The notes under the pieces are model-generated. The model did not search any database. It saw only the letters and a program-made list of their open reading frames with translations, and had not been told where the DNA came from. DNA of 64,000 bases from DTLC01 sp964555645 (GTDB lineage: Bacteria > Verrucomicrobiota > Verrucomicrobiia > Limisphaerales > DTLC01), in the NCBI GenBank assembly GCA_964555645.1, contig CAZKTA010000002.1, positions 1-64,000 on the forward strand. Reading direction: 5' to 3'. How positions within the stretch are numbered: the first letter of the stretch is position 1; each line of letters opens with the position of its first letter. This document shows positions 46,095 to 56,300 of the stretch, one piece after another. The translations under genes were made by a program, and so were the position numbers.

Positions 46095-47489
46095 GTGGCG
46101 AAAATCGGAACCGTGAAAGAATTTAGAGCAATCGTGATCTTCATACCGGTCATGCTGGTTGGCTGTGTTGGCGTGCCAACAACCGGCGAGCGCGAGGCAC
46201 GGAACGCATTGCGGCAGGTGCACAGCAATTTCCCTCCGCCAACGGGGAGCGCGGATTTGCCGAAGCTGAGTGCCGATGCTGGTCTGACAAACTTTCTTCG
46301 TTTTGCCCTGCTCAACCAGCCGCGGGTCAGAGCGGTTTATTTCGACTGGGCCGCTGCGGCCGAGCGCATCACGGTTGCGCGTTCGCTGCCCGACCCGCAA
46401 CTTACCTTTGAGTCCGACATTGCAGAAATCGTGATGACGATCATGCCGGGTTTTATGCAGATGTTTCCAGGTCCGGGCAAGCTCAAAGCCGCCGCAAGCG
46501 TCGCCACCGCTGAAAGCCAGGCCAAATACTACGCCTTCGAAAGCGCAGTGCTGCAAACCGCCTTCGAGATCAAGCGCACCTTTTACAATCTCCGTCTTCT
46601 TGATGAGCGTATCCGCATCAACCGCGAGATGCTCAATTTGCTCGCGCAACTGGAACAGGTTGCGCGTTTACAAAATGCAGCGGGCAAAGTCACGCTCCAA
46701 GACGTGTATCAGGCGCAAATTGAGCAGGAACAACTCACCGCGGAAATCGCTAACCTCGAAGATTCGCGCCGCCCGTTGCTCGCACAGTTCAAAGCCGCGT
46801 TGGGTCTGACGCGCGCGCAGCCTGACCCGCCCGTTCCAACTGCATTTGAAACGACCCTGCCGGATGTGAATGCAGACGAACTGCTGGCTACGGCCTTCGC
46901 ACGAAACCCGCGCCTCAAAACGATGGAAGCTGAGTTGCGCCTGGCCGAAGCGAACATCGTGCTCGCGGCCAAATCCAAAGTGCCCGACTTTAGCCTCGGC
47001 CTGATGGCCGACGCAAAGGCTGTCCCCACGATGGTGCGGCCGCTGGCAGGCATGACACTGCCGATCTGGCGTGACAAAATAGCCGCACAAATCGCGGAAG
47101 CACAGACACGCAAGAAAGCAGCCGACGCGCGGCTCACCAACGAGCAGATCATGCTCACCGTGGATCTGGCAATGAAGTTATACGAGTACCGCGAAGCCAC
47201 GCGTGCACTGGCGCTGCTGCAAAATCAGCTTATTCCCAAGGCCCGCCAGTCGCTCGAAATCGGGCGCTCTGGCTATCGCTCCGGGCAGAGAGAGCTTTCT
47301 GACCTTATTGACGCCGAGCGCGCGCTGCTGAAATTCCAACTCGCGGAAGTAGAAGCCCACACGCGGCGGCAAATCGCACTGGCCGAGTTGTCGTTGCTGA
47401 TTGCCGGCGTGCCGCCGCCTGGCGCGCCGGTGTTGGCCACGCCACCTGATGTTTCGTCCAAACCACCCGTTGCCTTGCACAACCCATGA
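46095..47489 (+). CDS. TolC-family outer-membrane efflux lipoprotein (CusC-like)
   Basis: 464 residues from GTG 46095; a second GTG at 46113 is equally possible and gives a shorter signal ('MKEFRAIVIFIPVMLVGC'). The 'VMLVGC' lipobox marks a lipoprotein. The long alpha-helical hairpins of TolC-like proteins are clear ('AVLQTAFEIKRTFYNLRLLD', 'AGKVTLQDVYQAQIEQEQL', 'GYRSGQRELSDLIDAERAL'), and two homologous halves are visible. It forms the outer-membrane channel of the tripartite pump encoded with the next two genes, which it overlaps by ATGA. Metal specificity comes from context, not from this protein. Confidence 0.9.
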   Translation: MAKIGTVKEFRAIVIFIPVMLVGCVGVPTTGEREARNALRQVHSNFPPPTGSADLPKLSADAGLTNFLRFALLNQPRVRAVYFDWAAAAERITVARSLPDPQLTFESDIAEIVMTIMPGFMQMFPGPGKLKAAASVATAESQAKYYAFESAVLQTAFEIKRTFYNLRLLDERIRINREMLNLLAQLEQVARLQNAAGKVTLQDVYQAQIEQEQLTAEIANLEDSRRPLLAQFKAALGLTRAQPDPPVPTAFETTLPDVNADELLATAFARNPRLKTMEAELRLAEANIVLAAKSKVPDFSLGLMADAKAVPTMVRPLAGMTLPIWRDKIAAQIAEAQTRKKAADARLTNEQIMLTVDLAMKLYEYREATRALALLQNQLIPKARQSLEIGRSGYRSGQRELSDLIDAERALLKFQLAEVEAHTRRQIALAELSLLIAGVPPPGAPVLATPPDVSSKPPVALHNP

Positions 47490-49105
47490 AAACCAAAAGC
47501 ATAGCCACAATAATCGTAGTTGCTGTGTTGGGTGTTAGCGCGTTTTTCGTCGGCCGCTCAACCGGGCATAAGCCGGCGGCTGGCGCAACGTCCAGCGCCA
47601 GCCAGACGCTTTACACGTGCGGCATGCACCCGCAGGTGATCCGGGATCATCCCGGCAATTGCCCGATTTGCGGCATGAAACTAACGCCCATTCGCAAGCA
47701 AATAGCGGGACCGACCAGCGGCGCAACCGCCAAATCTGGCGAGCGCAAGATCAAATACTACAGGTCCACGATGATTGCCGGCGAAGTGAAACCTGAACCA
47801 GGGAAGGACAGCATGGGGATCGACTTGGTACCGGTTTACGAAGATGAGGGTACAACCGCAGAATCAAAAATCATCGCAGTCAGCCCCGTCACAGTTCAAA
47901 ACATGGGTATCCGCACCGCCACGGTTACGCGCGGTCCGCTGCACCGCGTCATTCGCACAGTGGGCACGATCGACTACAACGAGACGGCGCTGGCAGACGT
48001 AACCACAAAAGTCAAGGGCTGGATTGAGAAGCTACACGTGGCGGCCACAGGTCAGCCAGTGCACCGGGGTGATCCATTGTTTGAGATCTATTCGCCGGAA
48101 CTTTACAGTGCCCAGGCCGAGTATGTCCTGGCCCTGGGTCAGACCACAAACGACATGCCCAGCTCATTTGCCCTTCTGGAAAGCGCGCGGACAAAACTGA
48201 AGTTTTTCGACGTCTCGGATGAGCAGGTTGCCGAGCTGGAAAAAACGCGCCAGCCCAAGAAAACAGTGGTTATTTGCGCGCCGCTCGACGGTTTTGTTGT
48301 CGAGAAAACTATCGTCGAAGGCCAGATGGTGGACGCAGGCATGAAGCTTTATCGCATTGCCAATCTCGACACTGTCTGGGTGCAAGCGCAGATTTATGAG
48401 CAGGACCTGCCATTTGTGAAGCCCAACCAACCGGCCGTAGTAAAACTCCTGTACCTGCCTGAGCGCGAGTTTCACGGGCACGTCAGCTTTATCTATCCCA
48501 CACTCGACGAAAAGACACGTACCGCCCGGGTGCGGCTGGAGTTGGCCAACCCCGGCCATGTCCTTAAGCCCGGCATGTATGCCGCGGTCGAATTGCGTGC
48601 AGAAATGGAATCGTCCGCCTTGCTCGTGCCCGACACGGCAGTGTTGCGCAGCGGTGAGAGAAATACGGTGTTCGTGGCGCTGGACGGCGGGCGGTTTGAG
48701 CCGCGCTCCGTTACGCTCGGCCCGCGCGGGGAAGGCGGTGTGTATCAGGTGCTCTCAGGTGTGACGGAAGGCGAGCGGGTTGTCATTTCGGGCCAGTTCA
48801 TGCTCGATTCGGAAAGCCAGTTGCAGGAAGCGATCTTGAAGATGAGTCAGCCTGTCGCAATAACAGCCCAAGCCGGAACGCGTAACACTGAATCCCAAGC
48901 GCACCCAACTGAGCCTGCCAACGCCGCGGACGCATCGCCTGTGCTGTTCACTTGTCCGATGGAATCAGATGTCGAGGTCGTCACGGACAGCCCCGGCCAA
49001 TGTCCAAAGTGCGGGATGAACCTTGTGCCCACGGGCAGTGTGCCTCACGGCAGGGTAGCCGAAGAGAACTGGCGCAGGCGGCACGCCGCCAGCCATCAAC
49101 ATTGA
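47486..49105 (+). CDS. cusB: Periplasmic adaptor of a Cu/Ag RND pump (CusB-like) with several heavy-metal domains
   Basis: 539 residues with an N-terminal membrane or signal segment. A heavy-metal-binding domain is at about 45-70 ('YTCGMHPQVIRDHPGNCPIC'), a second YHS-like piece at about 90-120 ('YYRSTMIAGE', 'DSMGIDLVPVYED'), and a third at the C terminus, about 487-512 ('LFTCPMESDVEVV', 'GQCPKCGMNLVPT'). Between them lie the membrane-fusion adaptor's hairpin and barrel domains ('VKGWIEKLHVAATGQPVHRG', 'IVEGQMVDAGMKLYRIA', 'VVISGQFMLDSESQLQ'). It joins the TolC-like channel to the RND pump. It starts at an ATGA overlap with the TolC gene. Having a metal domain at both ends is unusual. Confidence 0.92.
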   Translation: MKTKSIATIIVVAVLGVSAFFVGRSTGHKPAAGATSSASQTLYTCGMHPQVIRDHPGNCPICGMKLTPIRKQIAGPTSGATAKSGERKIKYYRSTMIAGEVKPEPGKDSMGIDLVPVYEDEGTTAESKIIAVSPVTVQNMGIRTATVTRGPLHRVIRTVGTIDYNETALADVTTKVKGWIEKLHVAATGQPVHRGDPLFEIYSPELYSAQAEYVLALGQTTNDMPSSFALLESARTKLKFFDVSDEQVAELEKTRQPKKTVVICAPLDGFVVEKTIVEGQMVDAGMKLYRIANLDTVWVQAQIYEQDLPFVKPNQPAVVKLLYLPEREFHGHVSFIYPTLDEKTRTARVRLELANPGHVLKPGMYAAVELRAEMESSALLVPDTAVLRSGERNTVFVALDGGRFEPRSVTLGPRGEGGVYQVLSGVTEGERVVISGQFMLDSESQLQEAILKMSQPVAITAQAGTRNTESQAHPTEPANAADASPVLFTCPMESDVEVVTDSPGQCPKCGMNLVPTGSVPHGRVAEENWRRRHAASHQH

Positions 49106-49218
49106 CTATGCCCAACAAATGAACCGAATGGCTTCCACAAATCCATCGAGTCGCCGCCAGCGGTTGAACCGCACAGGTCTCCTGGTGCGCTCGGTTGCCA
49201 TTCACTCAACCTGACCTT

Positions 49219-52200
49219 ATGCTCGCGCGCATAATAGATTTTTCGCTGCGGAACAAGTTCTTCATCGTCATCAGCGCCGTCATGCTGGTACTGGGCGGGA
49301 TTTATTCCGTCAAAAACATTCCCGTGGATGCCATCCCAGACCTGTCTGACGTGCAGGTTATCGTGTTCACTGAGTACCCCGGCCAGGCGCCACAGATCGT
49401 TCAAGACCAAGTTACCTACCCGATCACCACCAAAATGCTGTCGGTGCCCTACGCAAAAGCAGTGCGCGGCTATTCCTTCTACGGCTTCTCGTTCGTGTAT
49501 GTGATTTTTGAGGACGGCACCGACCTTTACTGGGCGCGCAGCCGCGTGCTGGAATATCTAAGCGGCTTGAGCGGACAACTGCCGCACGGCGTAATGCCCA
49601 CACTTGGTCCGGACGCCACCGGCGTGGGTTGGGCGTTCATGTATACGCTCCACTCCAACGAGCGCGATTTGCAGCAACTCCGTTCCATCCAGGATTGGCA
49701 TCTGAAATACCAACTCACCGCCGTGGAAGGCGTTTCCGAAGTCGCGTCCATCGGCGGTTTCGTTAAGCAGTATCAGGTAACGGTGGACCCGGTGAAACTG
49801 CGCGCCTACAACCTATCGCTCAAGGACATCGAAACGGCCATCCGGCGCAGCAATGGCGAAGTGGGCGGACGCGCACTCGAGATGGCGGAAAAGGAATTCA
49901 TCCTCCGCGTCAAGGGTTACATCAACAACCTCGAACAACTCCGCCAAACCGCCGTCGGGGTCGGCGCAAACGGCGTGCCCATCCTCCTAAGCGACGTGGC
50001 TACCGTGCAACTCGGGCCGGACATGCGCCGTGGCATTGCCGAGTGGAACGGCGAAGGCGAAACCGTCGGCGGCATCGTCGTCGTGCGCCACGGTGCAAAT
50101 GCTAAGAAAGTCATCGCCGACGTTAAACGCGCGCTTGATCAGGCGATGAAAAGCCTGCCCGATGACATAAAGTACGAAATCGCCTACGACCGTACTGCGT
50201 TGATTGACCGCGCGGTGCATACGCTGCAACGCACGTTGCTGGCGGAAAGCATTGTGGTGGCGCTAGTCATCATCATCTTCCTGCTGCACTTTCGCACGGC
50301 GCTCGTACCAATCATCATTCTGCCAATCGCAGTGCTCACGTCGTTCATCATCATGCACGCCCAGGGCATCAGCTCGAACATCATGTCACTGGGCGGCATC
50401 GCCATCGCCATCGGCGTGCTGGTGGACGGCGTCATCATCCTGGTCGAGAACACCCACAAACATCTCGAACTGGATTCTGGCAAAAAACCGCACTGGCAGA
50501 TCGTCCGCGACGCCTGTGTGGAAGTCGGCCCGACAATTTTTTACGCGCTGCTGGTGGTGACGGTTTCCTTCCTGCCGGTGTTTGTGTTGCAAGAACAGGA
50601 AGGTCGCCTGTTCAAGCCGCTGGCGTTCACCAAGACGTATTCGATGGCCGCCGCCGCGGTTCTGGCCATTACGCTCGCGCCGGTGCTGGCGGGTTTGCTC
50701 ATCCGCGGCAAACCACGCCCCGAAGAACGCAATCCCATCAGCCGGTTTCTCATCTGGCTGTATCACCCGTGCATTGATTTTGTCATCAAATGGCGAAAGA
50801 CTGTCATCGCTCTGGCGTTTTTGCTGGTGCTGTGGGTTTTCTTTCCGTGGAACAAGCTGGTGGTTGATAACTCGCTCTTGAGCGCGCGCCCGCCCCAGAC
50901 CCATACCGACGCATCCTGTGTCGGACATAAAACGGAAAATCAACAAGACGCGGACGTCTCCAGTTCGAGCATGACCGCGCCGTTGAGCGGGTCGCCCGCC
51001 GTAACACAAGAGGCGCGTGTGCTCCCCAAACTCGAATCCATCGCCAGACGCATCGGCAAGCTATTCCCCTACCAGAACATCGGCTCGGAATTCATGCCGC
51101 CGCTCTACGAGGGGGACCTGCTTTACATGCCCACCACGTTTCCGGGTATCGGCCCGACCAGAGCCCGCGAACTGCTCCAGCAAACGGACAAAATCATCAA
51201 GAGTTTCCCAGAAGTGCAGAACGTCTTCGGCAAGATCGGTCGAGCCGAGACCGCCACCGACCCCGCGCCAATGGACATGATCGAAACCACCATCATGCTC
51301 AAACCGGAAAAAGACTGGCCCGCTGTGGACATCACCGACATGGCGGGCAACGTCATCGCACATCGCAAACGCACGCCTGGCGAACTGGTGGACGCGCTCA
51401 ACGCCGCCATCCAGTTCCCCGGTCTGGCCAACGCTTGGACCATGCCCATCCGCACGCGCATTGACATGCTTTCCACCGGCATTAAGACACCCGTCGGCAT
51501 CAAGGTTGCCGGGCCGGACCTGCGCGAACTGGAACGCATCGCCACGCAGCTTGAAGCCGTGATGCGCACCGTGCCTGGCACAGTCAGCGCCTACGCCGAG
51601 CGCGTCATGAGCGGCAATTACATCGAATTCGATATTCGCCGCGACCAAATCGCGCGTTACGGCCTGAGTGTGGGCGACGTGCAGGACGTTCTGGCCGTCG
51701 CGCTCGGCGGCATGCCCATCACCACCACCGTCGAGGGCTTGGAGCGGTACGCTATCACGTTGCGTTACGACCGCGATTTCCGCTCTAACCTCGAGGCGTT
51801 GCGCAACGACGTCGTCATCCCCACGCCGACTGGCGCGCACGTGCCGCTGGGCCAACTGGCCGACCTGCGTGTCGTGAGCGCGCCCATGTCCATCAAGAGC
51901 GAATCCGCCGTGCCCAACGCATGGGTTTATGTGGACATCCGTGGCGTGGACGTGGGCACCTATGTGCAAACCGCCCAACGTATCGTGGACGAAGCCATCG
52001 CCAGCGGCGTCATACAGGTGCCCGACGGCTACAATATTTTCTGGAGTGGTCAGTACGAATACATGCTGCGCGCCAAAAAAACGATGTGGCTGGTCGTGCC
52101 CGTTACCTTGCTCTTGGTGGCCCTGCTGATTTATCTGAGCACGCGCTCCTGGATTAAGACCGCCATCGTGCTGCTGGCGGTGCCGTTCTCGCTTGTGGGC

Positions 52201-52608
52201 GCGTTCTGGATGATTTATCTGCTCGGCTACAACCTGAGCGTGGCCGTGTGGATCGGCCTGATTGCGTTGGCGGGACTTGATGCCGAAACCGGCGTGGTCA
52301 TGCTCCTTTACCTCGACCTCGCCTACGAGAAATGGAAAAAAGAAGGAAAACTCACCAGCCACAACGCGCTGAAGGAAGCCATCTACCACGGCGCGGTCAA
52401 ACGCATCCGCCCCAAAATCATGACCGCCGCCACCACGCTGATTGCGCTTGTGCCGATCCTCTGGAGCACCGGCACCGGCGCGGACGTGATGAAACGCATC
52501 GCCGCTCCGATGGTTGGCGGCGTCATCACCTCCGTGCTGATGGAACTGCTGGTCTATCCGGCAATTTTCTACATTTGGCGCGCAAAGAGGATTAACATGA
52601 CTATTTGA
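49219..52608 (+). CDS. cusA: Cu(I)/Ag(I) RND efflux pump (CusA-like)
   Basis: 1129 residues from ATG 49219; an alternative TTG lies 24 bases upstream. The heavy-metal RND family pattern is complete: 'RNKFFIVISAVMLVLGGIY', 'DLSDVQVIVFTEYPGQAP', 'GWAFMYTL', and the 'GRAETATDPAPMDMIETT' segment that marks the Cu/Ag branch. The proton-relay and later spans read 'GLIALAGLDAETGVVMLLYL'. Periplasmic loop 2 carries an insertion of about 70 residues ('TDASCVGHKTENQQDADV' and on) between the span after 'FPWNKLVV' and 'IGSEFMPPLYEGDLL'. Between 49106 and 49218 there is only a short frame without likeness to a known gene. Confidence 0.95.
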   Translation: MLARIIDFSLRNKFFIVISAVMLVLGGIYSVKNIPVDAIPDLSDVQVIVFTEYPGQAPQIVQDQVTYPITTKMLSVPYAKAVRGYSFYGFSFVYVIFEDGTDLYWARSRVLEYLSGLSGQLPHGVMPTLGPDATGVGWAFMYTLHSNERDLQQLRSIQDWHLKYQLTAVEGVSEVASIGGFVKQYQVTVDPVKLRAYNLSLKDIETAIRRSNGEVGGRALEMAEKEFILRVKGYINNLEQLRQTAVGVGANGVPILLSDVATVQLGPDMRRGIAEWNGEGETVGGIVVVRHGANAKKVIADVKRALDQAMKSLPDDIKYEIAYDRTALIDRAVHTLQRTLLAESIVVALVIIIFLLHFRTALVPIIILPIAVLTSFIIMHAQGISSNIMSLGGIAIAIGVLVDGVIILVENTHKHLELDSGKKPHWQIVRDACVEVGPTIFYALLVVTVSFLPVFVLQEQEGRLFKPLAFTKTYSMAAAAVLAITLAPVLAGLLIRGKPRPEERNPISRFLIWLYHPCIDFVIKWRKTVIALAFLLVLWVFFPWNKLVVDNSLLSARPPQTHTDASCVGHKTENQQDADVSSSSMTAPLSGSPAVTQEARVLPKLESIARRIGKLFPYQNIGSEFMPPLYEGDLLYMPTTFPGIGPTRARELLQQTDKIIKSFPEVQNVFGKIGRAETATDPAPMDMIETTIMLKPEKDWPAVDITDMAGNVIAHRKRTPGELVDALNAAIQFPGLANAWTMPIRTRIDMLSTGIKTPVGIKVAGPDLRELERIATQLEAVMRTVPGTVSAYAERVMSGNYIEFDIRRDQIARYGLSVGDVQDVLAVALGGMPITTTVEGLERYAITLRYDRDFRSNLEALRNDVVIPTPTGAHVPLGQLADLRVVSAPMSIKSESAVPNAWVYVDIRGVDVGTYVQTAQRIVDEAIASGVIQVPDGYNIFWSGQYEYMLRAKKTMWLVVPVTLLLVALLIYLSTRSWIKTAIVLLAVPFSLVGAFWMIYLLGYNLSVAVWIGLIALAGLDAETGVVMLLYLDLAYEKWKKEGKLTSHNALKEAIYHGAVKRIRPKIMTAATTLIALVPILWSTGTGADVMKRIAAPMVGGVITSVLMELLVYPAIFYIWRAKRINMTI

Positions 52609-52696
52609 GCCAAGTCCCTAAGCAACTTTGAGAGTTGTGCACCGTTGCATCCGCAGAAACGGTAGTGACAGTCTTGAGAAAACCTCATCCCCCATT

Positions 52697-52951
52697 TCAC
52701 CAATTGGTTCTCAGATTCGTGCGTTTCGCAAAGTGTTCGGGTTTTGATCCCAAGCTGTGCGCGGTATTTGGGCTGCGTGACCCGTGTTTTAAATGATTAA
52801 ACACGCGTGAATCCAAGGGCAAAGCGGTGTGTTTTTTGGCAAGTCGCGCAAGCCAGGTGAAGCTCGTTATCTCGCGCCGGGCCTGGTAACGCGACCCAGC
52901 GGCCCCGTCAAACCCATCAAACGAAGGCGGATTTAAGAAAAGCGCGCTCAT
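52697..52951 (-). pseudogene. Truncated copy of the hpnJ 5' end
   Basis: From ATG 52951 the frame reads 'MSALFLNPPSFDGFDGAAG' then 'SRYQARREITSF', the same as hpnJ but with Ala and Trp-Tyr-Pro missing. It continues 'TWLARLAKKHTALPLDSRV', loosely similar to hpnJ 'TWLAQLAALVPDSRL', and then loses all likeness, ending at 52697. The radical SAM part is absent. It lies on the far side of the efflux operon from the complete gene, in the same orientation. Confidence 0.8.
52849..52951 (-). repeat. Direct repeat B: hpnJ 5' end, truncated
   Basis: Partner of 44959-45074. Identity is near complete over about 60 bases and good over about 105. Bases 52952-53326 to the right show no gene. Confidence 0.85.
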
Positions 52952-53326
52952 TAGCTTCAACATGCTGCTGCGCGCAGTAAACGAATTCAATCGCTTTTCC
53001 TGCATAGTGCGGATATTTTTCCTAACGCTGCCCCGTATTTAGGGCTGGACTTGGAACGCAGTAACAGCCAAGCTTTGCACAGACTGTTTGTAAAAGGCTT
53101 CCAATGAACAGCCGCAAATCAATAATGCGGACGGTCATAATACATCATGCCAACGGGGCACTGGAAAGTTGGGTTAGCCGTTGTCTAGCTGCGTTGGCCT
53201 TGATCGTTCAAAAAAATGTGTGTGAGCGTTTCCCGGCTCGCCCAGGAAAGCTGTGCTTGTTTTGGGTGGTCGGAAGCCCAACCCACGCGCGCGGAACGGA
53301 TTTTGCTTGCAGTTTAGGCTTGACGC

Positions 53327-56300
53327 ATGCGTAAGACCAAAGACAGCAAGCATCAAAAGCCAAAGTGTGGGGTAGCGAGACGCCTGAAGCCTTTCCGTTA
53401 CAACTTGAATGTCGCGCTGCTGGTTGCTGCGACGGCAGCCGGCGTGTGTCGGATAGAAGCGTACTCGCGCACCGATACCCAACCAATACGAGTTGGCGTG
53501 TTGGTGGACAATTATCCTTTTTCGTACCGTGATAAAGACGGGCGCATGAAAGGGTTCGCCTATGAGCTTGTCAAAGAGATCGAGCAGTTGGCGGACCTTA
53601 GGTTCGAGCGTGTCGAAGGAACCACCGAGCAGATCTACAAACTGTTCCAAGAAGGCAAAATTGACCTGATGCAGAACTACATCCAGTCGCCAGAACGCGA
53701 GCTGATTGCTGAATTCTCGGTCCCATACATTACGATGACTGGCCAAGTTTTCGTGGGCAAACACGTACAGGGGGTTAAACGGCTTTTGGACCTGAAAGGC
53801 CGAAAGATTCTGGTCCATCGCAGCAGCCTGGGCGAGAAGTTGTTCAAGGATGCAAGTTTGGGGGACAATATAACATACGTTGAGTCAGTAGAACGTGCTC
53901 TTGTGATGATCAATCGCGCGGAAGGTGACGCCACATTTACGGGGCGTCTTACTGGACTTGCAATAGCGCGCCGATTGGGCTTGAAGAACGTGCGGCCATT
54001 GGACATTGAAGTCAAAGAACATGAATTGCGCTGCTGCGTCGCCGTGCGGAAAGGCGATCACCACTTGCTGGCACATGTAAACGAGGCGTTGGCCATCCTG
54101 ATGCGCACCGGCAAATTCGACAAACTGTACCAGAAATGGTTCGGGTCCGTTACACCGCACCGGTACACCAAAGAGCAGTTCCTAGGGGCAGTTGCGGTTG
54201 GCCTGGCTATTGCACTGGGGGTAACAATCTGGGCAATAATTAGGCAACACAGGCTCACAGCTCAAATCAAGCGACAAGCCGAAGCCGTCCGTGAAAGTGA
54301 AAGGAAATACCGGACGTTGTTCGAGACTGCGAACGACGCAATTTTCCTGTTGCGCGAGGACAAGTTCGTTGACTGCAACGCAGGCGCATCGCTAATGTTC
54401 GGGTGTGCACGCGAAAAACTGATTGGAGCGCGTCCATTCGAGTTTTCACCCCCGACACAGCCCGACGGTAGGCCATCGGAAGAAAAAGCACTTGAAAAAA
54501 TCAAGGCAGCATACTCGCAAGGACCACAGTTCTTCGAGTGGGAACATCAGCGCGCCGATGGCAGCCGGTTCATGACCGAAGTGAGCCTAAACCGGTTGGA
54601 AACAGGCACAGAAGCGCTTTTGCTAGCCATTGTGCGGGACATTACCGTCCGCAAACGCGCCGAAGCTGCGCTTGCCGAAAGCGAAGCCATGTTCCGTGCT
54701 TTGGCTGAAACAACGGCAGCGGCCATAGTTGTCTATCAGGGCACTCGCTTCAAATTCGCGAACCCGGCTTGTGAACGGCTCACCGGCTATACACAGGCCG
54801 AATTGGGCGAAATTGATTTTTGGGAAGTTGTGCATCCCGAACATAGAGCGTTGGTAAAACAACGCGGCCTTGCACGCCAACGTGGTGAACCTGTACCCAG
54901 AAGGTACGAGTTCAAGATCCTTACCAAGAACGGTGAAGAACGATGGGTCGATTTCAGCGCAGGCTCAATAATTTTCAAAGGTCAACCTGCTGGTTTAGCC
55001 ACAGCACTTGACATTACCGAACGCAAACGCGCCGAGTTGGCTTTGCGTGAAAGCGAGGAACGATACCGACTTTTATACGAGAGCATGATGGATGCGTTCG
55101 TCAGCACAACCATGGACGGGCGCATCCGCGAATTTAACCCGGCCTACCGCGAAATGCTCGGTTACTCGGAAGATGAACTTAAGCAGTTAACTTACATGGA
55201 CCTTACGCCCCCAAAATGGCACGCTTTCGAAGCAAGAATTGTTCAAGAACAAGTTTTGCAGCGTGGCTATTCAGACGTGTACGAGAAAGAGTACCGAAAA
55301 AAAGACGGTACGGTTTTCCCGGTTGAATTGCGGGCGTTCCTGATCCGAGATGCCGCAGCTCAACCCGTCGGCATGTGGGCCATTGTACGCGACATAACCG
55401 AACGCAAACGTGCCGAAGCTGCATTACGTGAGAGCGAAGAAAGATTTCGGTTGTTGGCGGAATCATCATTGGTTGGCATTTACTTGTTCCAAGATAACAG
55501 GTTTGTGTACGTGAACCCTGCGCTGGCAGCAATCTTCGGACACACAGTGGATGAAATTGTTGGGAAACTGAGTCCGTTGGACCTGACACACCCAGATGAC
55601 CGCGACTTGGTCCAACAAAATATCCAACGGCGGACTCAAGAAGGCGTACAGTCGCTGCACTATGAGTTTCGGGGCCTGCGAAAAGATGGCACGGTGATCC
55701 ACCTTGAGAGCCACGGCGGTAGGCTTGATTACCGGAACCGTCCTGCCATCCTGGGTACGCTTGTTGATATCACCGAGCGTAAACGGATTGAAGAGGCACT
55801 GCGCCGCAGCGAACAACGGTATCGCGATATGCTCGAGCTGGCGCCCAGCGCAATTCTGGTGCATGACATGACCGGACGGTTAATCGAGGTCAACAAACGT
55901 GCATGTGAAAGCCTCGGTTACACCCGGGCTGAACTGCTCGGCAGATACATTTGGGAAATTGATCCCCAGGCAATCCAAACGGGGAAAGATAAACTTTGGG
56001 AAAGCGTCTTGGCAGGGCAGCAGATAACTTTCCAAAGTAACCACGTCCGAAAAGACGGCACTCTTTTACCGGTCGAAATTACCCTTGGCTCAATGCATCT
56101 CGACCAAGGCCCGGCAATCTTCGGTGTTGTACAAGACATCACCGAACGACTGCGCGCTGAGGCCGCACTACACGCCCTGACGGCCCGTTTGCAAGAAGTG
56201 CGCGAGGAAGAAAGCAAACGAATCGCACGTGAGCTGCACGATGAACTTGGACAAGTGCTTACCGCGTTAAAAATGGATTTACATTGGGTCGAACGCGACC

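Noticed and set aside
51061..52389. A 442-codon open frame on the minus strand opposite cusA.
   Set aside because: Composition is His/Asp/Gly/Arg-rich as expected for the shadow of a GC-rich gene; no family match.
52609..52650. Small inverted repeat CAACTTTGAGAGTTG after cusA as a terminator.
   Set aside because: Only a 5-bp stem and no T-tract; too weak to call.
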